64,000 nt of DNA from Pseudescherichia sp031987975. Its GTDB lineage: Bacteria > Pseudomonadota > Gammaproteobacteria > Enterobacterales > Enterobacteriaceae. The position numbers were made by a program, and so were the translations under genes. Numbering within the stretch: position 1 is the stretch's first letter; each line of letters begins with the position of its first letter. The notes below the pieces were generated by a model that was not told where the DNA came from, searched no databases, and saw only the letters and a list, made by a program, of their open reading frames with translations. Of this stretch, positions 18,304-28,160 are shown piece by piece. The stretch covers positions 1-64,000 of the forward strand of contig NZ_DALZYX010000013.1 of assembly GCF_031987975.1 (NCBI RefSeq). The letters run 5' to 3'.

Positions 18304-19091
18304 TAACGGATCAGGCCCCGCGTCGAGCGCGCAAAGAACTCGCTGAACGCCCGTACCTCCGGATGCGCTTCAGCCAGTTCAGCGATCTCAGGCTTAACCT
18401 CTTCCAGCGTCTTACCGCTGCGGTAGAGCAGCTTGTAGGCGTTGCGAATAGCAATCAGCGCTTCACGGCTAAAGCCGCGACGTTTCAGCCCTTCGATGTT
18501 AACCCCGAACGGCGTGGCGTGGTTACCCTGAGCAATCACGTACGGCGGCACGTCCTGAGCAACGCCGGAGCAGCCGCCAACCATGACGTGCGCGCCGATG
18601 ATGCAGAACTGGTGAACCGCCGTCATGCCGCCGATAATGGCATGATCGTCTACCGAGACGTGGCCCGCTAACGTGGCGTTGTTAGCGAGGATACAGTTGT
18701 TCCCTACCGTACAATCATGCGCAACGTGTGCGTTGATCATCAGCAGGTTACCGCTGCCCACCTTCGTCAAACCACCGCCCTGTTCGGTACCACGGTGAAT
18801 GGTTACGCTTTCGCGAATGCGGTTACGATCGCCAATTTCCACCCGGGTCGGTTCGCCAGCATATTTCAGATCCTGGTTCACTTCACCGATGGAGGCGAAC
18901 TGATAGATCTCGTTGTCGCGGCCAATTTTGGTGTGGCCGTTAACAACAACGTGAGACTTCAGTACGGTACCCTCACCAATTTCAACATGGGGTCCAACAA
19001 TACAGAACGGGCCAACGTGAACGTTAGCGCCAATAACGGCGCCCTCTTCCACAATGGCGGTAGGATGAACAAAGGCAGTTTTATCAATCAC
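18303..19091 (-). CDS. lpxA: UDP-N-acetylglucosamine acyltransferase
   Basis: LpxA transfers a hydroxyacyl chain from acyl carrier protein to UDP-GlcNAc, the first step of lipid A synthesis. The 262 residues form a left-handed beta-helix of isoleucine-patch hexapeptides (VIGANV, TVGNNC, IIGGMT), with the catalytic His in NAHVAHDCTVG near 125. The initiation codon is GTG, as the open frame shows. It is coupled by overlap to lpxB and follows fabZ after 3 bases. Confidence 0.97.
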   Translation of the reverse strand: MIDKTAFVHPTAIVEEGAVIGANVHVGPFCIVGPHVEIGEGTVLKSHVVVNGHTKIGRDNEIYQFASIGEVNQDLKYAGEPTRVEIGDRNRIRESVTIHRGTEQGGGLTKVGSGNLLMINAHVAHDCTVGNNCILANNATLAGHVSVDDHAIIGGMTAVHQFCIIGAHVMVGGCSGVAQDVPPYVIAQGNHATPFGVNIEGLKRRGFSREALIAIRNAYKLLYRSGKTLEEVKPEIAELAEAHPEVRAFSEFFARSTRGLIR

Positions 19092-19094
19092 GTA

Positions 19095-19550
19095 TCAGGC
19101 CTCCCGGCTACGTGCACACATCATAGTAGCTTCACAAACAACTTTACCGTCTACCGTTGCCACGCCCTTAAAGCGGGTCAGGCCACGGCGCGTTTTTTCG
19201 AACGTCACTTCCATGATCATCTGATCGCCTGGCACCACCGGACGCTTGAAGCGGGCTTCATCGATACCGGCAAAGTAATACAGCTCGCCAGGTTCCAGTT
19301 TTCCTACGCTTTTAAACGCCAGAATGCCGGTGGCCTGGGCCATGGCTTCCAGAATCAAAACGCCCGGAAAAATCGGTTTACCAGGGAAATGGCCCTGGAA
19401 AAAGGGTTCATTAACCGAAACATTTTTTACTGCGCGCAGAAAACGACCTTCTTCGAAATCCAGCACGCGGTCAACCAGCAAAAACGGGTAGCGGTGCGGC
19501 AGAAGCTCTAAAATCTCTTCAATGTGCAGAGTATGAGTGTCAGTAGTCAA
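19095..19550 (-). CDS. fabZ: 3-hydroxyacyl-ACP dehydratase
   Basis: FabZ dehydrates hydroxyacyl-ACP in fatty-acid elongation and competes with LpxC/LpxA for the same hydroxymyristoyl-ACP pool. The 151-residue hot-dog-fold protein has the catalytic pair in the segments GHFPGKPIFPGVL (His) and LILEAMAQ (Glu). Length equals E. coli FabZ. It is placed between lpxD and lpxA, with 99 untranslated bases on the lpxD side in which I see no clear element. Confidence 0.97.
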   Translation of the reverse strand: MTTDTHTLHIEEILELLPHRYPFLLVDRVLDFEEGRFLRAVKNVSVNEPFFQGHFPGKPIFPGVLILEAMAQATGILAFKSVGKLEPGELYYFAGIDEARFKRPVVPGDQMIMEVTFEKTRRGLTRFKGVATVDGKVVCEATMMCARSREA

Positions 19551-19649
19551 AATACTCTTCCTGTCAAAAAATACTGAATGGCAATAATAACACGGCCCGC
19601 GGCAATCTAATGCCGTCAGGCCGAGAAGTTTGGGCGTAAAACGGGTGAA

Positions 19650-20678
19650 TTATTCGTCTTGCTGCACGACCTTGCGCTCAAGAGCCTTGAGTCGCTTGCT
19701 CATGTCATCAATATTCATCACCAGCGCTGCTGTTTTTCGCCAGGTTTTATTGGGTTGCAGCGGGATACCCGATGAGTAGACGCCCGGTTCAGTAATGGGA
19801 CGCATCACCATACCCATGCCCGTTACGGTGACCTTATCGCAGATTTCCATGTGACCGTTGATCACGCTCGCACCGCCAATCATGCAGTAGCGGCCAATTT
19901 TTAAACTGCCCGCCATGATGACACCGCCAGCAACTGCGGTATTGTCGCCAATCACGACGTTATGTGCAATCTGGCACTGGTTATCAATGATAACACCGTT
20001 GCCAATGATGGTATCGTCCAGCGCGCCACGGTCGATAGTGGTACATGCGCCGATCTCGACACGATCGCCGACGATCACCCGGCCAAGCTGGGGGATCTTC
20101 ACCCAGTTGCCGCGATCGTTGGCATAGCCAAAGCCATCCGCACCGATCACGGTGCTGGACTGAATGAGGCAATTTTCACCGATCTCAATCTCGTGGTAAA
20201 TGGTCACGTTGGCCCATAAACGCGAGCCTGCACCAATTTTCGTCTTTTTACCCACGAAGCAGCCTGCGCCAATCACGACGTTATCGCCTAGCTCAACGTC
20301 GGATTCGATAACGGCGTTTGCGCCAATAGAGACGTTGTTACCCAGCTTTGCCGTGGGATCAATTACCGCACTGGGGGCGATATCCTGTGCCGGCTGCGGC
20401 GTGGTATCAAGAATTTGTGCCATCCGGGCATACGTCAGGTAGGGGTTTTTCACTACCAGCGCGGGGCCGTGGGCAAAGGGAAGGTCGTCCTGCGTCATCA
20501 CGACAGCAGAGGCCTGGCAAGCCGCCAGATGTTCACGGTATTTTGGATTTACCATGAAGGTGATTTGACCTGCTTTAGCGGACTGCATGGACGCAACGCC
20601 GGTGATGGCAATATCGCCATCACCGTGTAACTCTGCATCCAACTGTTGAGCTAAATCAGACAGTCGAATTGTAGACAT
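19650..20678 (-). CDS. lpxD: UDP-3-O-acylglucosamine N-acyltransferase
   Basis: LpxD adds the second hydroxyacyl chain, at the amine of the glucosamine, in lipid A synthesis. An N-terminal uridine-binding domain (about 1-100) precedes a left-handed beta-helix built from hexapeptide repeats and a C-terminal helix (about 320-342). The catalytic His lies in CQIAHNVVIGDN. Length is 342, one more than E. coli. It begins 3 bases after the skp stop. Confidence 0.97.
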   Translation of the reverse strand: MSTIRLSDLAQQLDAELHGDGDIAITGVASMQSAKAGQITFMVNPKYREHLAACQASAVVMTQDDLPFAHGPALVVKNPYLTYARMAQILDTTPQPAQDIAPSAVIDPTAKLGNNVSIGANAVIESDVELGDNVVIGAGCFVGKKTKIGAGSRLWANVTIYHEIEIGENCLIQSSTVIGADGFGYANDRGNWVKIPQLGRVIVGDRVEIGACTTIDRGALDDTIIGNGVIIDNQCQIAHNVVIGDNTAVAGGVIMAGSLKIGRYCMIGGASVINGHMEICDKVTVTGMGMVMRPITEPGVYSSGIPLQPNKTWRKTAALVMNIDDMSKRLKALERKVVQQDE

Positions 20679-20681
20679 TAC

Positions 20682-21176
20682 TTATTTAACCTGTTTCAGC
20701 ACATCAGCAGTGATGTCTTTTACGTCACTGCTGTTGTAAGCAACGGTATTTGCGTCAACAACCAGATCGATACCGTCGTCGGCTGCCACTTTCTTGACTG
20801 CAGTCTGGATACGGGTAACCAGCTTGCCACGCTCTTCGTTGGAACGACGTGCGCGATCCTGCTCAAAAGCCTGCGCTTTCTGGGAGAAAGCCTGGCGCTG
20901 AGACATGACGTCTTTTTCCAGCTTGCTACGATCGGAAGCTTTCATCGTTGAGCCGTCACGCTGCAGGCGCTGCATTTTGCCCTGCAGATCGTTTTCCTGG
21001 CTCTGTAGTTCGCTGGCGCGGCCTTTGAACTCGTTTTCCAGCGTTTTAGAAACACCGGTAGTCTGAGCGACCTGCTGGAACAGGGTGTTCATGTTAACGA
21101 TCGCAATTTTATCTGCTGCCTGAGCAGAGGTAACCATCGCTAAACCGAGACCTGCAGCTAATAACCACTTTTTCAC
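20682..21176 (-). CDS. skp: Periplasmic chaperone for outer-membrane proteins
   Basis: Skp holds unfolded outer-membrane proteins in the periplasm and passes them to BamA, encoded just upstream. A Sec signal ends at ...SAQA-ADK (about residue 20). The middle is a long charged helix rich in Gln, Lys, Glu and Arg that forms the tentacles of the trimer. The start codon is GTG with TAAGGAG in front. At 164 residues it is three longer than E. coli Skp (161), the extra residues lying in the tentacle and late helical region. Confidence 0.95.
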   Translation of the reverse strand: MKKWLLAAGLGLAMVTSAQAADKIAIVNMNTLFQQVAQTTGVSKTLENEFKGRASELQSQENDLQGKMQRLQRDGSTMKASDRSKLEKDVMSQRQAFSQKAQAFEQDRARRSNEERGKLVTRIQTAVKKVAADDGIDLVVDANTVAYNSSDVKDITADVLKQVK

Positions 21177-21292
21177 AATAAACTCCTTACCATCCCAATG
21201 TATCCGAAGATACCGTTCTTTGCGTGGCGAGGCGACCTGACGATCGCCTGCACCAGCGCTACACTACCTGTGCATTCCGTTGCGCAGAACAG

Positions 21293-23710
21293 TTACCAGG
21301 TTTTACCAATGTTAAACTGGAACTGCTCTGCTTTGTCCCCTTCGTATTTCTTAAACGGCTGGGCGTAGGAGAAGACCAACGGTCCCAGCGGAGACATCCA
21401 TTGTAGTGCAATACCCGCAGACATACGGATATTGCTCGGATCGCTATAGTCCGGTACGCCAGCAGCGCGTGTTGCAGCGGTATCTTCCCAGTTAGTATCC
21501 CACACCGTACCCGCATCCCAGAAGACTGAGGTACGGATCGAGTTAGCATACTTCTCGCTGACAAACGGCGTCGGAGTGATCACTTCCAGGCTGGCGACGC
21601 CCATGGCGTTACCGCCTACCGCATCATCAGACTTACAGAGGGTACCTGCGACGTTAGTCTCGCAGTTCTCCTGGTAATTACCACCGTAGTAGACCGCTTT
21701 CGGACCGATGTTGTTGGACTGGAAGCCACGCACGGTGCTCGAACCGCCGGCGTAGAAGTTCTCATAGAACGGCATCTCTTTACCGCCTAAGCCGTCGCCG
21801 TAGCCCCAACGGGTACGGCCCAGCACCACCCACTTATGATCGTCATCAAGTGGGAAGTAGGATGCGGTATCCAGCGTAACCTTGTAGAACTCGTTATCCG
21901 AGCCAGGTACGGTAACCTTACCATTCAGGTTGACGCGCGAGCCATCCGTTGGGAAGTAGCCGCGGTCAAGGTGGTTGTAGGTCCAGCCGTAGTTAAAGGT
22001 GAAGTCGTCTGCGCTGTAGCCGTTATCGGTGTTCTGGGTGTTGGCGCTCTGCCCTACCGAGTCGAGATAACGCCACATGGCCACCTGCGGCTCCATGTTG
22101 GACAGGTCGTTGTGTACGTAACCTAAGCCAAGGCGCAGGGTATTGTACTCGTTAACCGGGAAGCCCAGCGTACCGTCGAGACCGTAACTCTTGTTGGTGT
22201 ACGAAGAGAGGTCCGCGTCATCAGCTTCGAAGTCGTTATAGAAGATACGACCGCCGAGGCTCACACCGTCAACGGTGAAGTACGGGTTGGTGACGGATAG
22301 CTCAGAGTAGGTCTGGTAGTCGTTCTTAGTACCGTTGATCCCCACTGAGTAACCGGTACCCAGCCAGTTATCCTGCTGAACGCCGACCTGGAAGCTGACG
22401 CCGCTCTCGGTGCCGTAGCCAACGCCAAAGTTGAAGCTACCGGTGTTACGCTCTTTGACCTTGTAGACCACGTCAACCTGGTCCGGGCTGCCAGCAACGC
22501 GCTGGGTATCAGTATCCACCGTTTCGAAATAGCCGAGACGATTCAGACGCTCTTTACCCTGATCGACCAGATCGCTGCCCAGCCACGCGCCTTCCATCTG
22601 GCGCATTTCACGGCGCAGCACGGCATCTTTGGAGGTATCGTTACCCTCAAAGCGGATCTTACGCACGTAGTAGCGGTTGCCCGCGTCAACGTTGACGTGC
22701 AGCTTCACGGTCTTATCCGCATCGTTGATCTCAGGCTGAGACTGCACGCGCGGATAGGCGTAGCCATAGCGACCCAGAAGCTTCTTAATGTTATCTTCCA
22801 TTTTGGTCACTTTGGTGCCGTTATAAAGCTCGCCCGGCTGAATTTTCGTCAGGCTCTCAATTTCGGCGGAGTGACCGGCCAGGTTACCGCTAACCTCAAC
22901 GCCGGAGAGCTTGTACTGATCGCCTTCGGTAACGTTAACGGTAATGTAGATGCCTTTTTTATCCGGCGTCAGGCTGACCTGGGTGGAGTCGATGTTGAAA
23001 CGCGCGTAGCCACGGTCGAGGTAGTAGCTACGTAACGTCTCCAGATCGCCTGCCAGCTTCTGTTTCTGGTATTTGCGATCGCCTACGACGTTCCACCACG
23101 GCACTTCGTCGCGCAGCTGGAAGGTTGAGATCAGTTCTTCGGTACTGAACGCATGGTTACCGACGATGTTGATCTGCTGGATTTTGGCGGAGACGCCCTC
23201 CTGGAAGACTAGCTTCAGATCGACGCGGTTACGCGGCAGCGGCGTAACAACCGCTTTCACGCTGGCGCTGTACTTACCGACGCTGTAGTAGAAATCTTCC
23301 AGACCTTTTTCGATATCGGCCAGAGTGGTGCGATCGAGTGATTCACCCACGCGCACGCCGGAGGCTTCGAGGTTCTGCTTCAGCATGTCATCTTTCACGG
23401 ACTTGTTGCCCGAGAAGGTGATGCTGGCAATGGTAGGACGCTCTTTAACCTGCACGAGGAGCGTATCACCATCGCGCAGGACGCGAACGTCCTCGAAGTT
23501 GCCGGTGGCAAACAGCGCACGGATAATATTACTGATGTCTTCATCAGTCACCGTGTCACCCTGACGTACTGGCATACTGAGGAGGGCCGCACCAACGGCG
23601 ACACGCTGTAAGCCTTCGAAATGAATATCTTTCACTACGAACCCTTCAGCACCGTATACGGTCGCGCTGCTAAACAGCAGCGACGCTATAAGCAACTTTT
23701 TCATCGCCAT
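21293..23710 (-). CDS. bamA: Outer-membrane protein assembly factor BamA
   Basis: BamA is the Omp85 beta-barrel core of the BAM complex that inserts barrels into the outer membrane. The 805 residues comprise a signal (MAMKKLLIAS...VYGA), five POTRA domains (about 21-420) and a 16-strand barrel ending in ...FNIGKTW. The VRGF motif of loop 6 is intact. E. coli BamA has 810 residues; the difference lies in extracellular loops, mainly loop 6 after GPKAVY. Initiation could also be at Met3. It follows rseP and precedes skp, as in all enterobacteria. Confidence 0.97.
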   Translation of the reverse strand: MAMKKLLIASLLFSSATVYGAEGFVVKDIHFEGLQRVAVGAALLSMPVRQGDTVTDEDISNIIRALFATGNFEDVRVLRDGDTLLVQVKERPTIASITFSGNKSVKDDMLKQNLEASGVRVGESLDRTTLADIEKGLEDFYYSVGKYSASVKAVVTPLPRNRVDLKLVFQEGVSAKIQQINIVGNHAFSTEELISTFQLRDEVPWWNVVGDRKYQKQKLAGDLETLRSYYLDRGYARFNIDSTQVSLTPDKKGIYITVNVTEGDQYKLSGVEVSGNLAGHSAEIESLTKIQPGELYNGTKVTKMEDNIKKLLGRYGYAYPRVQSQPEINDADKTVKLHVNVDAGNRYYVRKIRFEGNDTSKDAVLRREMRQMEGAWLGSDLVDQGKERLNRLGYFETVDTDTQRVAGSPDQVDVVYKVKERNTGSFNFGVGYGTESGVSFQVGVQQDNWLGTGYSVGINGTKNDYQTYSELSVTNPYFTVDGVSLGGRIFYNDFEADDADLSSYTNKSYGLDGTLGFPVNEYNTLRLGLGYVHNDLSNMEPQVAMWRYLDSVGQSANTQNTDNGYSADDFTFNYGWTYNHLDRGYFPTDGSRVNLNGKVTVPGSDNEFYKVTLDTASYFPLDDDHKWVVLGRTRWGYGDGLGGKEMPFYENFYAGGSSTVRGFQSNNIGPKAVYYGGNYQENCETNVAGTLCKSDDAVGGNAMGVASLEVITPTPFVSEKYANSIRTSVFWDAGTVWDTNWEDTAATRAAGVPDYSDPSNIRMSAGIALQWMSPLGPLVFSYAQPFKKYEGDKAEQFQFNIGKTW

Positions 23711-23739
23711 CGTTATTATGCGTTCTTCCTAACTAACTC

Positions 23740-25092
23740 TCATAACCGAGAGAAATCATTGAAAAGTGCAAGCCCCATTAACAGCACCAGCAAAATTGAG
23801 CCAATGCGATAACTAAAGTCTTGAACCCGCTCGGATACCGGCCCGCCTTTTAGCTTCTCTATCGCTAAAAACAGCAGGTGTCCCCCATCTAAAACCGGTA
23901 GAGGGAACAGGTTGATAATGCCCAGGTTCACGCTGATTAAGGCGAGAAACATCAGGTAGTAGATCAACCCAAACTCCGCTGACATCCCAGCCCCCTGGGC
24001 GATCGAAATCGGCCCGCTGAGGTTGTTCAGCTTGACGTCGCCGGTTATCAATTTACCCAGCATACTGACCGTGAGCTTCATCAGCTGCCAGGTTTTACCC
24101 GTGGCTTCGACAACGGCATCAAACGGCCCATACTGGCGTACTGTCTTATACTCGTCCGGCAGCGGGATAACTTTTGGCACTACGCCCGCAAACCCTTCAT
24201 CCTTGCTGCTACCCGGTTTTGTATCTGGTATCAGCGTTAAAGACAAGGGAGTTCCCTGCCTTTCTATCTCCAGCGCTAACGGCGTACCCGGATTATCGCG
24301 AACCAGGGTAACAAACGTCATCCACTGTGTGATTTCCTGCCCATCGACTTTAACGATCCTGTCGCCAGCTTGCAAACCCGCTTTACTTGCCGCCGACCCG
24401 GACTGCACTTCAGCCAGCACCGATTCAATCTGTGCGCCGCGCGGCTGGATGCCCAGCGACGCCACCGGATCCTGCTTGTCCGGTTCAAAAGCCCAGTCGC
24501 GTAGATCCAGCGTCTTCTGCTGGCGGCTGTCGCTGCCAAAAGGGGCTACGCTGAGAGTGGTCTGCTCATCGCCAATTTTATCAACCAACTGCAGACGCAC
24601 GGCATCCCAGTCTGGCGTTTCGATACCGTCAACGGCTTTAAGTTCCATCCCTGGGGCAATTTGTGCGCTTGCCGCAATGGAGTTGGGCGTAATTTCACCA
24701 ACAACCGGACGAACGCCAGGGACACCGATGATGAACACCAGCCAGTAGGCGAAGATAGCAAAGAGGAAGTTAGCCACGGGACCTGCGGCGATAACCGCGG
24801 CGCGCTGACCGATGGTTTTATTATTAAACGCGGTGTGGCGCAGTTCGGGGATCACCGGCTCAACGCGTTCGTCGAGCATTTTGACATAGCCGCCAAGCGG
24901 GATAAGGGCGATGACAAACTCGGTGCCCTGCTTGTCGGTGCGACGCCAGAGCGCTTTACCAAAACCGATGGAAAAGCGCTCAACCCGGACGCCGCAGCGG
25001 CGAGCAACCCAGAAATGGCCAAATTCGTGCACGGTGATCAGCACGCCTAGCGCAACAATAAACGCTGCCAGATTCCAGAGAATGCTCAGCAT
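23740..25092 (-). CDS. rseP: Sigma-E regulator site-2 protease
   Basis: RseP is an inner-membrane zinc protease that cuts RseA after DegS, releasing sigma E. The active site HEFGH is at residues 22-26 in the first membrane segment; the partner motif LDGG (in PVLDGGHLL) lies near 400. Two PDZ domains occupy about 115-310. Length is 450, identical to E. coli. It sits between cdsA and the sigma-E target bamA. Confidence 0.97.
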   Translation of the reverse strand: MLSILWNLAAFIVALGVLITVHEFGHFWVARRCGVRVERFSIGFGKALWRRTDKQGTEFVIALIPLGGYVKMLDERVEPVIPELRHTAFNNKTIGQRAAVIAAGPVANFLFAIFAYWLVFIIGVPGVRPVVGEITPNSIAASAQIAPGMELKAVDGIETPDWDAVRLQLVDKIGDEQTTLSVAPFGSDSRQQKTLDLRDWAFEPDKQDPVASLGIQPRGAQIESVLAEVQSGSAASKAGLQAGDRIVKVDGQEITQWMTFVTLVRDNPGTPLALEIERQGTPLSLTLIPDTKPGSSKDEGFAGVVPKVIPLPDEYKTVRQYGPFDAVVEATGKTWQLMKLTVSMLGKLITGDVKLNNLSGPISIAQGAGMSAEFGLIYYLMFLALISVNLGIINLFPLPVLDGGHLLFLAIEKLKGGPVSERVQDFSYRIGSILLVLLMGLALFNDFSRL

Positions 25093-25103
25093 AAACCCAT
25101 CCG

Positions 25104-25961
25104 TTAAATCGTCCCAAAGACCAGCAGCAGCAGGCAGGCAAACACCGGTACCGCCGCCGTCAGGCTGTCGATGCGATCGAGAATACCGCCGTGGCCTGGA
25201 ATAAGGTGTCCGCTATCTTTGATACCGGCTTCACGTTTAAACATACTCTCGGTCAGGTCGCCCAGCACCGAGGCCAGCGCCGCTACCACGGAGCAGATCA
25301 GCAGCGTGGAGAGCGTCACCTCCAGGTTGGCCCAGACGCCGTAGCCCCAGGAGATCACCGCTGCGGTAAACAGGCCGCCGATAAAGCCCTGCCAGGTTTT
25401 GCCCGGCGATACCTTCGGAGCCAGCTTGTGCTTGCCAAACAGCTTGCCAAACATGTACGCGCCGGAGTCCGCGCCCCAGACGAGGATCATGACGTAGAGC
25501 AGCCACAGCGCGCCGCTGTAGTGGTTATCATCATAGTGCCAGGCGCGCAGCGCCAGCATGCCCCAGAAAAAGGGTACGATAGTCAGAATGCCAAACAGCA
25601 GGCGCAACGCCTTTGAGTGACGCCACAGCGCCGCCGAGGCGGGATAGAACAGCACCAGCAGCAGCGCGGCAATCCACCAGCCCAGCGAGGCCCACAGCGA
25701 GCCCTCAACCAGCGGTTGATGAACGTTGTGGTGATACTCCGGGATCGTAAAGAGCATGACCGCCAGCAGCAGGCCGCAGAGTACGGCCAGCCACACCCGC
25801 TGCGTGCGTGAAGTAAAGCCGCTAAGCTGGCCCCACTCCCAGGCGGCCAGCATACAGACCGCGAGCGTGACCAGAGCAAACCCCACCGGGGGAAGTAAAA
25901 ATAGCGCCGCAATGACGACGGGTATTAATACAAAAGCAGAAATCAGGCGATACTTCAGCAA
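25104..25961 (-). CDS. cdsA: Phosphatidate cytidylyltransferase
   Basis: CdsA makes CDP-diacylglycerol from phosphatidic acid and CTP, the branch point for all phospholipids. The 285-residue protein is strongly hydrophobic, with about eight membrane segments. It carries the CDP-diglyceride synthetase signature near its C-terminus (SMFKREAGIKDSGHLIPGHGG). Length equals E. coli CdsA. It is packed between uppS (12 bases) and rseP (11 bases). Confidence 0.97.
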   Translation of the reverse strand: MLKYRLISAFVLIPVVIAALFLLPPVGFALVTLAVCMLAAWEWGQLSGFTSRTQRVWLAVLCGLLLAVMLFTIPEYHHNVHQPLVEGSLWASLGWWIAALLLVLFYPASAALWRHSKALRLLFGILTIVPFFWGMLALRAWHYDDNHYSGALWLLYVMILVWGADSGAYMFGKLFGKHKLAPKVSPGKTWQGFIGGLFTAAVISWGYGVWANLEVTLSTLLICSVVAALASVLGDLTESMFKREAGIKDSGHLIPGHGGILDRIDSLTAAVPVFACLLLLVFGTI

Positions 25962-25973
25962 AAGCTACCCCCA

Positions 25974-26732
25974 TCAGGCTTTGTCGCCACCAGGCTCGGT
26001 GCCGCCGAAACGACGCTCTCGATTGGCAAAGGCATGCAGCGCACCTTCAAAGTCTTGTTCATCGAAATCAGGCCAAAGAACATCCGTGAAGTAAAGTTCA
26101 GCATAGGCAATTTGCCACAGCAAAAAGTTACTGATGCGGTGCTCCCCCCCTGTCCTTATCACTAAATCCACTGGAGCCAGTTCATGCATGCAGATTTGCT
26201 TACTTAGCGCATCTTCATCAATTTGGTCCGGGCGTAACAGCCCTTCTTGTACCTGTACCGCTAACTGCTGTACTCCCTGAATAATATCCCAACGTCCGCC
26301 ATAATTCGCGGCGATATTTAGCGTCAGCCCGCTATTTTGCGCGGTTAACGCCTCCGCTTTGCGAATGCGCTCCTGCAGACGTGAGTTAAAACGGCTGGTG
26401 TCACCGATGACGCGCAGGCGCACATTGTGACGGTGCAGGCTTTTAACTTCGCTATCCAGCGCCCACACAAACAGCTCCATCAGCGCAGTGACCTCCTGCG
26501 CCGGACGGTTCCAGTTTTCGCTACTAAAAGCATACAGCGTTAGCGCATCAATGCCGTTGTTCGCAGCAAAGGAGACTGCGCGGCGGACGGACTTCGCTCC
26601 GGCTTTATGTCCAAAGGCTCGTATCTTCCCTTGTCTTTTTGCCCAGCGACCATTGCCATCCATAATTATCGCCACATGGCGGCAGCCATGCGCTGGCAAA
26701 TTCTCGCTTAAAGGAAGGTTCATTGACAACAT
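25974..26732 (-). CDS. uppS: Undecaprenyl diphosphate synthase
   Basis: UppS (IspU) adds eight isoprene units in cis to farnesyl diphosphate, making the lipid carrier for peptidoglycan and O-antigen. The Z-type prenyltransferase motif HVAIIMDGNGRWAK holds the catalytic Asp near residue 25; the C-terminal RTGGEHRISNFLLWQ binds pyrophosphate. Length is 252 (E. coli 253). A terminator in front separates it from dxr, so it should have its own promoter in the 186-base gap. Confidence 0.96.
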   Translation of the reverse strand: MLSMNLPLSENLPAHGCRHVAIIMDGNGRWAKRQGKIRAFGHKAGAKSVRRAVSFAANNGIDALTLYAFSSENWNRPAQEVTALMELFVWALDSEVKSLHRHNVRLRVIGDTSRFNSRLQERIRKAEALTAQNSGLTLNIAANYGGRWDIIQGVQQLAVQVQEGLLRPDQIDEDALSKQICMHELAPVDLVIRTGGEHRISNFLLWQIAYAELYFTDVLWPDFDEQDFEGALHAFANRERRFGGTEPGGDKA

Positions 26733-26793
26733 AACGCGTTTTAAGTCCCTGAAAAGGATTTAGCGGTACTCAGAAATACTGAAGCCTTTACGT

Positions 26794-26819
26794 AAAAAAG
26801 CCGTGTCAAACCACGGCTT
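26794..26819 (-). terminator. Rho-independent terminator after dxr
   Basis: On the minus strand an 8-base perfect stem AAGCCGTG/CACGGCTT with loop GTTTGA is followed by a TTTTTT run (complement of 26794-26799). It lies 100 bases past the dxr stop, in the 186-base gap before uppS, and should end the upstream transcript there. Confidence 0.85.
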
Positions 26820-26918
26820 ACCTGAGCGCTCCGGCCCTGAGACCAGCGATCGGGTGGCGCAGACTATATCACTGAAGCCGAACGCTAACAAATATCACGG
26901 CCATTCACGGCTGCAATA

Positions 26919-28118
26919 TCACCGGCTTGCGAGATGGCTCACCTGTTTCTGTGCCGTCTCACGGGCCAGCGCATCCACAGCCAGCACATCATCGATGCTC
27001 TGCGGTTCGCGCAGATCCATACGTTCTAGTACGGATAGATTAAGGGCAGCGATATCGATAAAGCGAATACGCGAATCCAGGAATGCGGCCACCGTCACCT
27101 CATTTGCGGCATTCAGCGCCGTTGTCGCCGCCTGTCCCTGTTCAAACGCCTCCATGGCCAGCTTCAGGCAGGGATAGCGCTCATAATCCGGGGCGGCAAA
27201 GCTCAACGTGCCGAGCTGGCAAAAATCAAGGGCCTTCACCCCGGAGTTAACGCGATCCGGCCAGGCCATCGTGTGGGCGATAGGCGTACGCATATCCGGC
27301 TCACCCAGCTGTGCTAACACGCTGCCATCCTGGTAGCGGACCATAGAGTGGATCACCGACTGGGGGTGGATCAGCACTTCCATCTGGCGGGCAGAGGCGT
27401 TAAACAGCCAGCGCGCTTCAATATATTCCAGACCTTTGTTCATCATGGTGGCAGAATCAACGGAGATTTTACGTCCCATTGACCAGTTCGGATGGCGGCA
27501 GGCCTGATCCGGCGTCATTGCAGCCAGTTCAGCCAGCGGCGTCTCGCGAAAGGGACCACCAGACCCGGTAAGCAGAATGGATGCTACGCCATTTTGCTCG
27601 AGATCAGCGTACCCCAGGTTGCGCTGGAAGGGTTGCGGTAAACTCTGAAAAATGGCGTTATGCTCGCTATCCACCGGCAGAAGCTGCGCTCCGCTCTCTT
27701 TAACCGCCTCCATAAACAGGCGGCCGCAGGTGACCAGCGACTCCTTATTGGCCAGCAGTACCCTTTTACCGGCGCGGATCGCTGCCAGCGTCGGCAGCAG
27801 GCCCGCCGCCCCTACGATAGCGGCCATCACCTGATCGACTTCGTCCAGCGCGGCCATGTCACAGGCCGCCTGTTGGCCGCTCAACACCTCGGTACGGCTG
27901 CCGTGCTGGGTCAATATCGCGTCGAGTTCGCGGGCGCAGGCGGCGTCGTCCATCACCGCATAGCGCGGCGTGAACTCCAGGCACTGCTCCGCCATGCGGG
28001 CCACGTTTTTACCGGCAACCAGCGCCGTGACGGCAAAGCGATGGGGATTGTGGCGAACCACATCGAGGGTACTGCAACCGATAGAGCCGGTTGAGCCAAG
28101 GAGGGTGAGCTGCTTCAT
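26919..28118 (-). CDS. dxr: 1-deoxy-D-xylulose 5-phosphate reductoisomerase
   Basis: Dxr (IspC) converts DXP to methylerythritol phosphate with NADPH, the committed step of the MEP isoprenoid route and the fosmidomycin target. The N-terminus has the nucleotide-binding GSTGSIG, and later segments keep the metal site (LLPVDSEHNAIFQ) and SILLTGSGGPFR. I chose the ATG at 28118 (399 residues; E. coli 398), since the family begins MKQLTLLGSTG. The open frame runs 15 codons further without support. Confidence 0.96.
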   Translation of the reverse strand: MKQLTLLGSTGSIGCSTLDVVRHNPHRFAVTALVAGKNVARMAEQCLEFTPRYAVMDDAACARELDAILTQHGSRTEVLSGQQAACDMAALDEVDQVMAAIVGAAGLLPTLAAIRAGKRVLLANKESLVTCGRLFMEAVKESGAQLLPVDSEHNAIFQSLPQPFQRNLGYADLEQNGVASILLTGSGGPFRETPLAELAAMTPDQACRHPNWSMGRKISVDSATMMNKGLEYIEARWLFNASARQMEVLIHPQSVIHSMVRYQDGSVLAQLGEPDMRTPIAHTMAWPDRVNSGVKALDFCQLGTLSFAAPDYERYPCLKLAMEAFEQGQAATTALNAANEVTVAAFLDSRIRFIDIAALNLSVLERMDLREPQSIDDVLAVDALARETAQKQVSHLASR

Positions 28119-28160
28119 GAGAGAGAGGTGTCCAAAAGTGACTGGTGAAGAGCAACATAG

